This document shows, one piece after another, positions 1-9,897 of a stretch of 29,677 bases of DNA. The position numbers and the translations under genes are program-made. Positions within the stretch are counted from its first letter, which is position 1; each line of letters starts with the position of its first letter. A model generated the notes under the pieces. The model did no database searches. It was not told the origin of the DNA and saw nothing but the letters and a program-made list of their open reading frames with translations. Source of the stretch: an uncultured Alphaproteobacteria bacterium (GTDB lineage: Bacteria; Pseudomonadota; Alphaproteobacteria; Caulobacterales; Caulobacteraceae); assembly GCA_937920085.1 (NCBI GenBank), contig CALETE010000002.1, positions 1-29,677 on the forward strand. Direction: 5' to 3'.

Positions 1-1
1 T

Positions 2-3000
2 ATGGCCGACTATATTTTCCACGATCCGAGTGGCCGCAGGGCCAAACGCGCAGGAATGGCGGGCGGCTTGGCCGTGGCCTTCGCCGCCCTCATGGTCGCA
101 GCCTTTTTCGCGACACTCGCCTTCTCCCCCGTCCTGCCGAATCTTCAGCTGAAGGATCCCCGGGTTCTTGTCGCCCTGCACCAGGAGACCGCCCATCGGC
201 TGAAGCGTGGTAAGCCGGCTTGGTCGCAAATTCCTCGCCCGAGAGTCACGCCCCACGCCCGTACGGTGGGCGCAGCCAGACCCCTGACGGTCGGCTTTTA
301 CGTTTCTTGGGATGAAAGTTCGCGGGCCTCCTTGGCGCGTAATGTCGATCAGCTGGATGTGGTGGCGCCGCAGTGGATATCGCTCTCCTCGCCCAAGGGT
401 GATGTTGACCTTACCGCAGACCCCCGGGCCGAAGCCGTCATTGCCGGGGCGAAACACCGCCCAGCCCTTTTGCCGGTCATCCACAATGCTAAGAATGCTG
501 TTTGGAATGGGCCTATGGCAGATGCGGTGGTCTTGAACCCCGTCGCGCGGAAGGCCCTTATCGACCACCTCGTCGCCCTGGCCCAGGCCCGCGGCTATGC
601 TGGTTACATCTTTGACCTTGAAAACCTCTCACCCAAGGGTGCCGCTGCCTACCCACAATTTATTGCCCAAGCCAAGGCCGCCCTCGCACCGTTCAAGCGC
701 GAAATCTGGCTGACGGCACCCATCGATGATGAAGCTTGGCCGCTGAAAAAGCTTCAGGACGCCGCCGATGTGTTGGTGCTCATGGCTTACGACGAACACT
801 ATGGGACGGGAGATCCTGGTCCGCCGGCAAGCCAGTCCTGGTTTCAATCCTATGTGGCCTCGGCCATGGGCAAGCTGGACCCTGAGAAGACAATCTTGGC
901 GCTCGGTGCCTATGGCTATGATTGGGCTCTACCGTCGAAATGGTACCCTAAGGGTGGCGCTGGCGCGGTGACGTTCAATGAGGCGACCCAGATCGCCCAC
1001 GATTCAGAAGCCCCAGTGACCCTCGATCCGGTGGCCCTGAATTCCACCTATGCTTATGAAGATGAGACGGGCCGTAAGCATAGCGTCTGGTTCCTAGACG
1101 CCGTGACGATGTTTAACGAAATCAAGGTTGCTGACGCTTTTCGACCCCTGGGCTATGCCCTCTGGAGATTGGGTTCAGAGGACCCCGGCGTTTGGAACGT
1201 CTTACCCCACGCCTTTGGTCAGGCCAGCTCAAATAACCTTTCAATCCTGACTCCTGGACAGGATGTAGACTTTGATGGAACCGGCGAGGTTCTCAAGGTT
1301 ACGGCGACCCCCACCGCCGGGCGTCGGAGCTTTAAGCTTGATCCGACCTCAGGGCTAATTTCTCAGGCGGCCTATGAACAGATGCCGACCTCCTATGTGA
1401 TCCAGCGGTATGGTGCCCATCCGGGGTGGGTGGCCATTACCTTTGATGATGGCCCTGACAGCCGTTGGACGCCTAAAATCTTGAAAATCCTCAAGGAAAA
1501 GCAGGCCCCCGCCACCTTCTTCGTCCTTGGCCAAAACATGGCCCGCTTCCCAAGCCTGGTTCAGCGGGAGGTCGACCAGGGGGAGATGGTCGGCAGCCAT
1601 ACCTGGACTCACCCGAATATCAGCGAGACCGCACCAGCTCAGACCAATGTCGAGTTAAACGCCACGCAGCGTCTGTTCGAGACCTTGACCGGCCACTCCA
1701 TGCGGCTGTTCCGCCCCCCCTTCTTTGGTGACGCTGAGCCCTCCACGCCGAAAGAAGTCGCGCCCCTGCTTGAGGCTGAAAAGCGGGGGTATCTCACGGT
1801 CGGTCTGCGTATTGATCCCGACGACTGGAAGAAGCCTGATCCCAAGGCGATTGTGGCGACCACGCTCTCGCGACTGGCTGATCGAGGGCCACGGGCAGGG
1901 CAGGTTGTCCTTTTGCATGACTCGGGGGGAGATCGCAGTCGCACGGTGCAAGCGCTTCCGGTCCTGATAGACCAGCTCCGGGCCCACGGTTACACCCTGG
2001 TCAGTGTCGATCAATTGGCGGGTATGAGCCGCGATCAAGCCCTTCCTCTGACCAAGCGCGGCTCCCTCGACCTGCTTTTAGACCGCATGGGATTTGGGTT
2101 CTTCCATGGCTTGGAGATCGGCCTACGCTGGTTGTTCCTGATCGCCATTGCCCTGGGGGTTGCTCGGATACTGCTCCTTGGCGTCTTAGCCCTGGTGCAT
2201 CGTGCAACCATCGAAAAGCGCACGCCCCCCCTGGTGAATGCTCCGGACGGACCAAGGGTCAGCGTTTTGATCCCGTGTTTCAACGAGCAAAAGGTCATTG
2301 TCGCTTCGGTGAATCGCATCCTGGCCTCGCGCTGGGCCAATCTTGAGGTCCTCGTCCTTGACGACGGCTCGAAGGACAACACGTCGAAATTGGTCTCCGA
2401 AGCCTTTTCCACAGATCCCCGGGTCACGCTCATGACCATGGAAAATGGTGGCAAGGCGCGGGCCTTGAATCGGGGTCTGGAGCTAGCGACCGGTGACATC
2501 ATTGTCGCCCTGGATGCCGACACACTTTTCCCGCCAGATACCATCGCCATGTTGGCGCGCTGGTTTGCAGATCCAAAGGTCGGCGCTGTGGCAGGCAATG
2601 CCATTGTTGGAAATCGCGTCAATCTGGTGACCCGATGGCAGGCCCTCGAATATGTCACCGCTCAGAACCTTGAGCGTCGGGCCCTGGCCGCGCTGGGTGC
2701 TGTTACGGTTGTGCCTGGGGCTGTCGGTGCCTGGCGTAAGTCTGCCTTGATGGCCCTGGGCGGATATCCCCCAGAGACCCTTGCGGAAGATCAAGACTTG
2801 ACCCTATCGGTCCAGCTGGCCGGTTGGCGGGTTGAGTTTGACCCGGAGGCTCGCGCCTATACCGAGGCCCCAGATACGGTCGAAGGCTTGCTGAAGCAGC
2901 GATTCCGGTGGTCGTTTGGGACCCTACAATGTCTGTGGAAACACCGATCAGCCTTGTTTTCTCTTAAGCGGCCAGTCCTTGGCTTTGTCGCCCTACCGCA

Positions 3001-3373
3001 GATTTGGCTGTTCCAGATTTTTCTCACGGCCTTGGCACCCCTGGTCGATCTTGCTGCGGCCTGGGGCATAGTCTCGGGCCTCTATGGGCGACTGTCCCAC
3101 CCCGTCGAGTGGTCGCCTGACAATCTTTGGCAACCCCTGTTTTACTGGGCCGCATTCATTTTCCTCGATCTCTCTGCGGGAGCCCTGGGCATGGCCTTGG
3201 AGCGCAGGGCCCCCTGGCGGGACCTCGTCTGGCTTCCGGCCCAGAGGTTCGGCTACCGCCAGCTCATGTATTATGTGGTTCTGAAATCCATAGATTCCGC
3301 GATCAAAGGTGCTCGAGTCGGCTGGGGTCGGTTAGAGCGGCGCGGAACCGTGGGCGTGGATCAGGCGCAGTAG
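2..3373 (+). CDS. GH18-like / NodB polysaccharide deacetylase / GT2 glycosyltransferase fusion protein
   Basis: A 1123-residue membrane protein that probably makes and modifies an extracellular polysaccharide; the substrate is unknown. In order: an N-terminal membrane anchor (about residues 19-41); a GH18-like barrel (about 90-400) with the strand-4 motif FDLE, D205 and E207 being the expected catalytic pair; a NodB deacetylase domain (about 475-670) with TFDDGPD at 480-486, SHTWTH at 532-537, RPPFF at 571-575 and LLHD ending at H639-D640; a membrane segment near 704-735; a GT2 domain from about 752 with DDGS at 787-790, DAD at 838-840, EDQD at 929-932 and QRFRW at 966-970; and C-terminal membrane segments from about 990. 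This order places hydrolase and deacetylase outside the cytoplasm and the transferase inside. The first ATG is the second base of the window, so the start could lie upstream. Family activities are known; their combined role is inferred. Confidence 0.85.
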   Translation: MADYIFHDPSGRRAKRAGMAGGLAVAFAALMVAAFFATLAFSPVLPNLQLKDPRVLVALHQETAHRLKRGKPAWSQIPRPRVTPHARTVGAARPLTVGFYVSWDESSRASLARNVDQLDVVAPQWISLSSPKGDVDLTADPRAEAVIAGAKHRPALLPVIHNAKNAVWNGPMADAVVLNPVARKALIDHLVALAQARGYAGYIFDLENLSPKGAAAYPQFIAQAKAALAPFKREIWLTAPIDDEAWPLKKLQDAADVLVLMAYDEHYGTGDPGPPASQSWFQSYVASAMGKLDPEKTILALGAYGYDWALPSKWYPKGGAGAVTFNEATQIAHDSEAPVTLDPVALNSTYAYEDETGRKHSVWFLDAVTMFNEIKVADAFRPLGYALWRLGSEDPGVWNVLPHAFGQASSNNLSILTPGQDVDFDGTGEVLKVTATPTAGRRSFKLDPTSGLISQAAYEQMPTSYVIQRYGAHPGWVAITFDDGPDSRWTPKILKILKEKQAPATFFVLGQNMARFPSLVQREVDQGEMVGSHTWTHPNISETAPAQTNVELNATQRLFETLTGHSMRLFRPPFFGDAEPSTPKEVAPLLEAEKRGYLTVGLRIDPDDWKKPDPKAIVATTLSRLADRGPRAGQVVLLHDSGGDRSRTVQALPVLIDQLRAHGYTLVSVDQLAGMSRDQALPLTKRGSLDLLLDRMGFGFFHGLEIGLRWLFLIAIALGVARILLLGVLALVHRATIEKRTPPLVNAPDGPRVSVLIPCFNEQKVIVASVNRILASRWANLEVLVLDDGSKDNTSKLVSEAFSTDPRVTLMTMENGGKARALNRGLELATGDIIVALDADTLFPPDTIAMLARWFADPKVGAVAGNAIVGNRVNLVTRWQALEYVTAQNLERRALAALGAVTVVPGAVGAWRKSALMALGGYPPETLAEDQDLTLSVQLAGWRVEFDPEARAYTEAPDTVEGLLKQRFRWSFGTLQCLWKHRSALFSLKRPVLGFVALPQIWLFQIFLTALAPLVDLAAAWGIVSGLYGRLSHPVEWSPDNLWQPLFYWAAFIFLDLSAGALGMALERRAPWRDLVWLPAQRFGYRQLMYYVVLKSIDSAIKGARVGWGRLERRGTVGVDQAQ

Positions 3374-3443
3374 CCTATCTTTGGAGACAGGGGACACAGG
3401 TGAATTCTTCGCTCAATCGGTGAAAAACACCCCCTTACAGCGG

Positions 3444-3473
3444 TTGCCACCTTACCGCGTGGCGCCCTATAAG
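3444..3473 (+). promoter_or_regulatory. candidate housekeeping promoter for sucC
   Basis: TTGCCA at 3444-3449 and CTATAA at 3467-3472 are 17 bases apart. The -10 element also resembles the Caulobacter sigma-73 consensus (GCTANAWC). This would start transcription near 3480, about 47 bases before sucC. The rest of the 153-base gap (3374-3526) shows no gene or clear terminator. Prediction by eye only. Confidence 0.4.
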
Positions 3474-3526
3474 CCGTTCCACTCGCCGATTGGGCGGGCC
3501 CTCAGACCGACGCGTTCTGCGACCTC

Positions 3527-4726
3527 ATGAACATACACGAACATCAAGCTAAGGCCGTCCTCTCCGAGTTCGGCGTCGCCGTCCCTCGCGGCTATCCCGC
3601 ATTCACCGTTGAAGAGGCGCGCAAGGCCGCCGAACAATTGGGTGGTCCTGTCTTTGTGGTGAAATCACAGATCCACGCCGGCGGCCGCGGCAAGGGCCGC
3701 TTTGAAGGTCTTGGCGAAGACGCCAAGGGCGGTGTCCGGGTGGTCAAGTCCGTCGATGAGGTGGCGACCAATGCCGCTGAAATGCTCGGTCGGGTCCTGG
3801 TGACCCATCAGACCGGTCCCAAGGGCAAGCAGGTCAACCGCCTCTACATCGAAGAAGGCGCGGCCATTGCCAAAGAATTCTACCTGTCTCTGTTGGTGGA
3901 TCGTGAAACCAGCTGGGTCTCGGTGGTCGCTTCCACCGAAGGCGGCATGGACATCGAAACGGTCGCCCACGACACGCCCGAAAAGATCATCACCTTCAGC
4001 ATAGATCCGGCGACCGGCGTCTGGCCCTTCCACGGCCGGACCCTGTCCAAGGCGCTGGGCCTCAGCGGCGACCTCGCCAAGCAGGCCTCTAAGCTTCTGG
4101 GTCAGCTCTATACGGCCTTCGTGGCCAAAGACATGGCCATGCTGGAAATCAATCCGCTGATCGTCACCGAGGACGAACAACTCCGGGTCCTGGATGCCAA
4201 GGTCTCCTTCGATTCCAACGCCCTCTACCGGCATCCGGAAATTGTCGTCCTCCGCGACGAGAGCGAAGAAGACCCCAAGGAAATCGAAGCTTCCAAGTTC
4301 GACCTGTCCTATATCGCCCTGGACGGCGAAATCGGCTGCATGGTCAACGGCGCGGGTCTGGCCATGGCCACCATGGACATCATCAAGCTCTATGGCGCTG
4401 AGCCCGCCAACTTCCTCGATGTCGGCGGCGGTGCTGACGAGGCTAAGGTGACGGCGGCCTTTAAGATCATCATGGCCGATCCCAATGTGAAGGGTATTCT
4501 GGTCAATATCTTTGGCGGCATCGCCCGTTGCGACATCCTGGCAAACGGCGTGGTCAATGCCGTGAAGCAGGTGGGACTGACTGTGCCCCTGGTTGTGCGC
4601 CTGGAAGGCACCAATGCAGAACTGGGCAAGAAGATCATCAATGAGAGCGGCCTCAATGTGATTGCGGCCAACGACCTCAGCGACGGTGCCGAGAAGATTG
4701 TGAAAGCCGTGCGGGAGCTCGCCTAA
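3527..4726 (+). CDS. sucC: succinyl-CoA synthetase (ADP-forming) beta subunit
   Basis: The beta subunit of succinyl-CoA synthetase, which with SucD converts succinyl-CoA, ADP and phosphate to succinate, CoA and ATP in the TCA cycle. The 399-residue length is normal for the family. The N-terminal ATP-grasp fold opens with MNIHEHQAK and carries the GGRGKGR nucleotide-binding segment. The C-terminal CoA-ligase-like half has the glycine-rich stretch LDVGGGA, then NIFGGIARCD, and ends in the usual NVIAANDLSDGAEKIVKAV-type tail. Its TAA stop shares its last A with the sucD ATG, so the two subunits are almost certainly translationally coupled. The start has no strong Shine-Dalgarno sequence but matches the family N-terminus. 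It heads the sucCDAB block. Identity is very secure. Confidence 0.98.
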   Translation: MNIHEHQAKAVLSEFGVAVPRGYPAFTVEEARKAAEQLGGPVFVVKSQIHAGGRGKGRFEGLGEDAKGGVRVVKSVDEVATNAAEMLGRVLVTHQTGPKGKQVNRLYIEEGAAIAKEFYLSLLVDRETSWVSVVASTEGGMDIETVAHDTPEKIITFSIDPATGVWPFHGRTLSKALGLSGDLAKQASKLLGQLYTAFVAKDMAMLEINPLIVTEDEQLRVLDAKVSFDSNALYRHPEIVVLRDESEEDPKEIEASKFDLSYIALDGEIGCMVNGAGLAMATMDIIKLYGAEPANFLDVGGGADEAKVTAAFKIIMADPNVKGILVNIFGGIARCDILANGVVNAVKQVGLTVPLVVRLEGTNAELGKKIINESGLNVIAANDLSDGAEKIVKAVRELA

Positions 4727-5604
4727 TGTCCATCCTGATTGGCAAAGAAACCCGCGTCATCTGCCAGGGCATTACCGGTGCCCAGGGCACCTTCCACTCT
4801 GAGCAGGCCATAGCCTACGGCACCAAGATGGTCGGCGGCGTGACGCCCGGCAAGGGCGGTTCCACCCATGTGGGCCTGCCCGTATTCAACACGGTGGACG
4901 AGGCCGTCCGAGAAACCGGCGCAGACGCGAGCGTCATCTATGTGCCGCCAGCCTTTGCGGCTGACTCGATCCTCGAAGCGATCGACGCTGAAATTCCCCT
5001 GGTCATCTGCATTACCGAAGGCATTCCGGTTGCAGACATGATCAAGGTCAAGCGGGCGCTTTCGGGTTCCAAGACCCGCTTGATCGGACCCAACTGCCCA
5101 GGTGTCCTTACGCCAGAGGCCTGCAAGATCGGGATCATGCCCGGAAATATCTTCAGGAAGGGTTCCGTTGGCGTGGTTTCGCGCTCCGGCACCCTGACCT
5201 ACGAAGCGGTATTCCAGACCAGTCAGGTGGGTCTGGGGCAGAGCACCGCCGTGGGCATTGGCGGCGATCCGGTCAAGGGCACTGAGTTCATCGACATGCT
5301 CGACCTGTTCCTCAAGGACCCCGAGACGGAATCGATCATCATGATCGGTGAAATCGGTGGGTCTGCAGAAGAAGATGCTGCGGAGTTCATAAAGAATTCA
5401 GCAACTAAGAAGCCTATGGTTGGGTTCATTGCTGGACGCACTGCACCGCCTGGTCGGCGCATGGGTCACGCTGGTGCCATCATCTCGGGCGGCAAGGGTG
5501 GCGCTGAAGACAAGATTGCAGCGATGGAGGCGGCGGGCATCCGCGTATCTCCTTCGCCGGCGAAGCTTGGTGAAACCCTACTCGACGTCCTTAAGGGGCG
5601 TTGA
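4726..5604 (+). CDS. sucD: succinyl-CoA synthetase alpha subunit
   Basis: The alpha subunit of succinyl-CoA synthetase carries the CoA-binding Rossmann domain and the histidine that is transiently phosphorylated. The N-terminal half has GITGAQGTFHSEQAI and the GGVTPGKGG loop of the CoA site. The phosphohistidine is H248 in GHAGAI, close to the position in the E. coli enzyme. The 292-residue length is typical. The ATG overlaps the sucC stop by one base, fitting equimolar synthesis of the two subunits. It is followed by 71 bases before sucA that hold no obvious terminator, so the block probably continues as one transcript. Confidence 0.98.
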   Translation: MSILIGKETRVICQGITGAQGTFHSEQAIAYGTKMVGGVTPGKGGSTHVGLPVFNTVDEAVRETGADASVIYVPPAFAADSILEAIDAEIPLVICITEGIPVADMIKVKRALSGSKTRLIGPNCPGVLTPEACKIGIMPGNIFRKGSVGVVSRSGTLTYEAVFQTSQVGLGQSTAVGIGGDPVKGTEFIDMLDLFLKDPETESIIMIGEIGGSAEEDAAEFIKNSATKKPMVGFIAGRTAPPGRRMGHAGAIISGGKGGAEDKIAAMEAAGIRVSPSPAKLGETLLDVLKGR

Positions 5605-5675
5605 GGACAACATAACCCTAGGGCGGTCCGCGCTCAGCTCCCCTGCTCCGCGGCCCCCCTCTGGAAGCGGACGAC

Positions 5676-8639
5676 ATGGCGGACGACGCAGGCATTATCA
5701 ACGATATCATGACCGAGACCTCGTTTCTCTACGGGGGCAATGCGGGTTTCGTTGAAGATCTTTACGCAAGATGGGCGACGGATCCGAATTCGGTCGAACC
5801 TTCCTGGCGGGCTTTTTTCCAGTCCCTGCCAGACCGGCTAGATGAAGCCCAGGCGGCGGCGAAACGCCCGGCTTGGACGGCGCGGTCGGCTCCAGCCCCG
5901 CGACCGGACTGGCTCTCGGCCATGGATGGCATGTGGCCTGCTGTCGATGCCAAACTCGGCACCAAGATCGCCGAACGCGCGACCCTAGCCCAGCCAGCGC
6001 CCTCCGCCGAAGCCCTTCGTGCCGCGACCCTCGACTCCCTGCGGGCCGTCATGATGATCCGCGCCTACCGGATGCGCGGTCACCTGCGTGCGAAACTTGA
6101 TCCCTTGGGCATTGCCTTTCCAGAAGGTGACGCCACCGAGTTGGATCCGTCATCCTATGGCTTTACCGAAAGTGATTATGATCGGCCGATCTTCCTGGAT
6201 CACATTCTCGGCCTAGAGACCGCGACGGTCAGTGAAATTCTTGCCATCCTGCGGCGGACCTATTGCTCAGACATCGGCGTGCAGTACATGCACATCTCCG
6301 ATCCCCAGCAAAAGGCATGGATGCAGCAGAGGATCGAGGGCCGCGATAAGGACATCACCTTCACGAAGCAGGGCAAGATTGCCATTCTCAAGAAGCTGAT
6401 CGAGACCGAAGGCTTCGAGAAGTTTCTGGCAAAGCGCTTCCCCGGCACCAAGCGGTTCGGGCTTGATGGTGGTGAAGCTGCGGTTCCTGCCCTTGAGCAG
6501 ATCATTAAGCGCGGCGGGGCACTGGGTGTCCGTGACATCATCATAGGCATGCCGCACCGGGGCCGTCTGAACGTCCTCGCTGCCGTGATGGCCAAGCCCT
6601 ATCACGTGATCTTCCACGAATTCCAGGGTGGCACCTCCCTGCCGTCCGACGTCGAAGGGTCTGGCGATGTGAAATATCACATGGGGGCCAGCTCAGATCG
6701 CAGCTTCGACGACAATTCCGTCCACCTGTCCCTGACCGCAAACCCCTCTCACCTGGAAATCGTCAATCCGGTTGTTCTAGGAAAGGCCAGGGCCAAACAG
6801 GCCTTCGCCCTGCGGGAAACCGCTGAGGCTGGTCGCCATCATGTCCTGCCCCTGCTGATGCACGGCGATGCTGCCTTTGCGGGTCAAGGTGTGGTCGCAG
6901 AGTGCTTCGCCATTTCGGGCACCAAGGGGTACCGCACCGGCGGGACGATCCACTTTATCGTCAACAATCAGATCGGCTTCACCACAGCGCCGAAATATTC
7001 CCGGTCGTCGCCCTATCCTTCTGATGTGGCCCTCATGGTCGAGGCGCCGATCTTCCATGTGAATGGCGATGATCCCGAGGCTACGGTATATGTGGCCAAG
7101 GTCGCCACGGAGTTCCGCCAGCAGTTTGGCAAGGACGTGGTCATCGACATGTTCTGCTATCGCCGCTTCGGACACAACGAAGGCGATGACCCGACCATGA
7201 CCTCGCCCTTGATGTACAAAAAGATCAAGGATCATCCCACCACCCGGGAAATCTACACCAAGAAGCTCGTGGGCGAAGGTGTTGTGACCCAGGACGAGGT
7301 CGATACCTGGATTTCAGACTTTGAGCAGTTCCTGGACGCCGAGTTCGAAGCCGGTAAGACCTATAAGGCTGACAAGGCTGATTGGTTGGATGGCAAGTGG
7401 GCGGGCCTGGCCTTGCCCGAAGGTGACGACCGTCGTGGTGACACCTCGGCCCCCCTGGAAAAACTCCTGCATCTTGGCCAGAAGATCACCGAAATCCCCA
7501 CCCATCTCGACGTTCACAAGAATGTCCGGCGGGTGATCGAAGCGCGGCGCACGGCAATCGAAAGCGGCGAGGGCCTCGACTGGGCTACGGGAGAGCATCT
7601 CGCCTTTGCGACCCTGCTTGATGAAGGCTTCCCAGTCCGCCTCGCTGGCCAGGACAGTGTGCGCGGCACCTTTACCCAGCGCCATTGCGACATCATCGAC
7701 CAGTCGACGGAAGAGCATTACACAATGCTCTCCAACATCCGGTCAGGTCAGGCCCATTTCGAAGTCATAGACTCCCCTCTCTCGGAAGAGGCGGTGCTCG
7801 GCTTTGAGTACGGTTTCTCCCTCGCGGATCCGAAGACTCTGACCCTTTGGGAGGGCCAGTTTGGCGACTTCGCCAATGGCGCTCAGGTGGTCATCGACCA
7901 GTTCATATCGTCGGGCGAGCGCAAGTGGCTGCGGATGAGCGGCCTCGTCATGCTCCTGCCGCACGGTTATGAGGGCCAGGGCCCAGAACACTCCTCGGCG
8001 CGCCTTGAACGATTCCTGCAGCTCTGCGCTGAAGACAATCTGCAGGTGGTCAATTGCACCACACCGGCCAATTACTTCCACGTCCTGCGACGGCAGATGC
8101 GCCGGGAGTTCCGCAAACCTCTGGTCGTCATGACGCCCAAGTCTTTGCTGCGGCACAAGAAAGCGACATCGAAGCTGGTGGATATGGCCGAGGGATCATC
8201 CTTCCACCGGGTCTTGCACGACGATGCTGAGCGCGGTCAAAACACCAAGACCGAGCTGGTCGCTCCCGATAAGATCCGTCGGGTCGTGTTGTGCTCGGGC
8301 AAGGTCTATTATGACCTGCTGGAGGCCCGGGAAGATCGCGGCGTCAATGACGTCTACCTCATGCGCCTGGAGCAATTCTATCCATGGCCGGTGAAGTCCT
8401 TGTCCACGGAGCTCTCACGCTTCCCGAACGCGGAACTGGTCTGGTGCCAGGAAGAACCAAAGAATATGGGCGGCTGGACCTTTGTGGACCCCTGGCTCGA
8501 GCTCACCCTCGATCGCCTGAAGATCAAGGCCAAACGCGCCCGCTATGTGGGACGCCCGGCCTCTGCCTCCACGGCAGCCGGTCAGATGAGCCGCCACCAG
8601 AAAGAACTACAAGCCTTCCTAAACGACGCCTTCGCCTAA
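5676..8639 (+). CDS. sucA: 2-oxoglutarate dehydrogenase E1 component
   Basis: The thiamine-diphosphate-dependent E1 subunit of the 2-oxoglutarate dehydrogenase complex. It decarboxylates 2-oxoglutarate and passes the succinyl group to the lipoyl arm of SucB. At 987 residues it has the full family length. The N-terminal segment SFLYGGNAGFVEDLYARW is the short E1o region that contacts the E2 core. MPHRGRLN is at 292-299 with the substrate-binding H294. The ThDP/magnesium motif runs from GDAAFAGQG (starting at 397) to NNQIGF (N430-N431). The C-terminal transketolase-like half contains LPHGYEGQGPEHSSAR. GGAAG at 5663-5667 lies 8 bases before the ATG and supports this start. It lies between sucD and sucB in the expected order. 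Confidence 0.98.
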   Translation: MADDAGIINDIMTETSFLYGGNAGFVEDLYARWATDPNSVEPSWRAFFQSLPDRLDEAQAAAKRPAWTARSAPAPRPDWLSAMDGMWPAVDAKLGTKIAERATLAQPAPSAEALRAATLDSLRAVMMIRAYRMRGHLRAKLDPLGIAFPEGDATELDPSSYGFTESDYDRPIFLDHILGLETATVSEILAILRRTYCSDIGVQYMHISDPQQKAWMQQRIEGRDKDITFTKQGKIAILKKLIETEGFEKFLAKRFPGTKRFGLDGGEAAVPALEQIIKRGGALGVRDIIIGMPHRGRLNVLAAVMAKPYHVIFHEFQGGTSLPSDVEGSGDVKYHMGASSDRSFDDNSVHLSLTANPSHLEIVNPVVLGKARAKQAFALRETAEAGRHHVLPLLMHGDAAFAGQGVVAECFAISGTKGYRTGGTIHFIVNNQIGFTTAPKYSRSSPYPSDVALMVEAPIFHVNGDDPEATVYVAKVATEFRQQFGKDVVIDMFCYRRFGHNEGDDPTMTSPLMYKKIKDHPTTREIYTKKLVGEGVVTQDEVDTWISDFEQFLDAEFEAGKTYKADKADWLDGKWAGLALPEGDDRRGDTSAPLEKLLHLGQKITEIPTHLDVHKNVRRVIEARRTAIESGEGLDWATGEHLAFATLLDEGFPVRLAGQDSVRGTFTQRHCDIIDQSTEEHYTMLSNIRSGQAHFEVIDSPLSEEAVLGFEYGFSLADPKTLTLWEGQFGDFANGAQVVIDQFISSGERKWLRMSGLVMLLPHGYEGQGPEHSSARLERFLQLCAEDNLQVVNCTTPANYFHVLRRQMRREFRKPLVVMTPKSLLRHKKATSKLVDMAEGSSFHRVLHDDAERGQNTKTELVAPDKIRRVVLCSGKVYYDLLEAREDRGVNDVYLMRLEQFYPWPVKSLSTELSRFPNAELVWCQEEPKNMGGWTFVDPWLELTLDRLKIKAKRARYVGRPASASTAAGQMSRHQKELQAFLNDAFA

Positions 8640-8673
8640 ACTAGCCCCCCAGAAGAGACAGAAAGCACTATCC

Positions 8674-9885
8674 ATGGCCGACATCATGACCCCCGCGCTC
8701 GGCGAATCCGTCTCCGAAGCGACGGTGGCGCGCTGGACGAAAAAGCCGGGGGACGCTGTACGCAAGGATGAAATCCTTGTGGAGCTGGAAACCGACAAGG
8801 TCAGCTTGGAAGTTGCTGCGCCCGCAGACGGCGTGCTGGAGTCCATCTCCGCCGAAGAGGGCGCGACGGTCGAGCCTGGTGCTGTCTTGGGCCATTTGGC
8901 GGTGGGTGCCGCTGCGGCCAAGCCTGCGGCGAAGGTGGCTGAACCCAAGGCTGAGGCCCCCCCGCCAGCGCCTGTGGCTGCCGTGCCCCCGCCAGCTCCG
9001 AAGGCTGCCGCGCCCTTGGCGCCTTCGGCCCAACGCATTGTCGCGGAGAACAAGCTTGATCCTGCCGCGATCTCCGGAACTGGCAAGGACGGCCGTGTCA
9101 CTAAGGGCGATGCCATTGCGGCACTCGAAACCCGCGCCGCTGCGCCCATAGCACCCGTCGCTGTTGCGGCACCGCGCGAGACCCATGCCCGGGAAGAGCG
9201 CGTGCGGATGACCCGTCTGCGCCAGACCATCGCCCGTCGCCTGAAGGAAGCCCAGAACAACGCCGCCATGCTGACGACCTTCAACGAGGTCGACATGTCT
9301 GCGGTCATGGCCCTGCGTAATTCTTACAAGGACGTGTTCGAAAAGACCCACGGAGTGAAGCTCGGCTTTATGAGCTTCTTCGTCCGCGCCTGTATTCATG
9401 GTTTGAAGCATGTGCCCGAGGTCAATGCCGAGATCGATGGGCAGGACCTGATCTATAAGAACCACTATGATATCGGCGTCGCTGTCGGCACCGACCGCGG
9501 CCTGGTGGTTCCAGTCCTCCGCAATGCCGACGTCCTAACCCTCGCCGGGGTCGAAAAGGGCATTGGCGAACTGGGCAAAAAGGCTCGCGACGGTGCCCTG
9601 GCCATGGATGACCTCCAGGGCGGCACCTTCACCATTTCCAACGGTGGTGTTTACGGCTCGCTGATGTCGACCCCCATCCTCAATGCTCCCCAGTCGGGCA
9701 TTCTGGGCATGCATAAGATCCAGGACCGCCCCATGGCGGTTGGCGGTCAGGTGGTCATCCGTCCGATGATGTATCTGGCGCTTAGCTATGATCACCGCAT
9801 TGTCGACGGCCAGGGCGCTGTGACCTTCCTGGTCAAGGTCAAGGAAGCCATCGAAGATCCCCAGCGTTTGCTGCTGGACATCTAA
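8674..9885 (+). CDS. sucB: dihydrolipoyl succinyltransferase, E2 of 2-oxoglutarate dehydrogenase
   Basis: The E2 core of the 2-oxoglutarate dehydrogenase complex transfers the succinyl group from the lipoyl arm to CoA. The 403 residues hold one lipoyl domain (1-78) with the lipoylated K42 in ETDKVSLEV; an Ala/Pro linker; a peripheral subunit-binding domain (about 113-150, APSAQRIVAENKLDPAAI then GTGKDGRVTKGD) that docks E1 or E3; a second Ala/Pro linker; and the acyltransferase core (about 175-403) with the catalytic H374 and D378 in DHRIVDG. One lipoyl domain and the ALGESVSEA opening are typical of the succinyl rather than the acetyl form. A hairpin that may be a terminator follows the stop. 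Confidence 0.97.
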   Translation: MADIMTPALGESVSEATVARWTKKPGDAVRKDEILVELETDKVSLEVAAPADGVLESISAEEGATVEPGAVLGHLAVGAAAAKPAAKVAEPKAEAPPPAPVAAVPPPAPKAAAPLAPSAQRIVAENKLDPAAISGTGKDGRVTKGDAIAALETRAAAPIAPVAVAAPRETHAREERVRMTRLRQTIARRLKEAQNNAAMLTTFNEVDMSAVMALRNSYKDVFEKTHGVKLGFMSFFVRACIHGLKHVPEVNAEIDGQDLIYKNHYDIGVAVGTDRGLVVPVLRNADVLTLAGVEKGIGELGKKARDGALAMDDLQGGTFTISNGGVYGSLMSTPILNAPQSGILGMHKIQDRPMAVGGQVVIRPMMYLALSYDHRIVDGQGAVTFLVKVKEAIEDPQRLLLDI

Positions 9886-9897
9886 CCCGAAAGGCGG

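Noticed and set aside
3665..4234. 189-codon minus-strand open frame opposite sucC
   Set aside because: Antisense shadow with no recognisable features; sucC is unambiguous.
8668..9465. 265-codon minus-strand open frame opposite sucB
   Set aside because: Antisense shadow of the lipoyl and linker regions; composition reflects the Ala/Pro linker read backwards.
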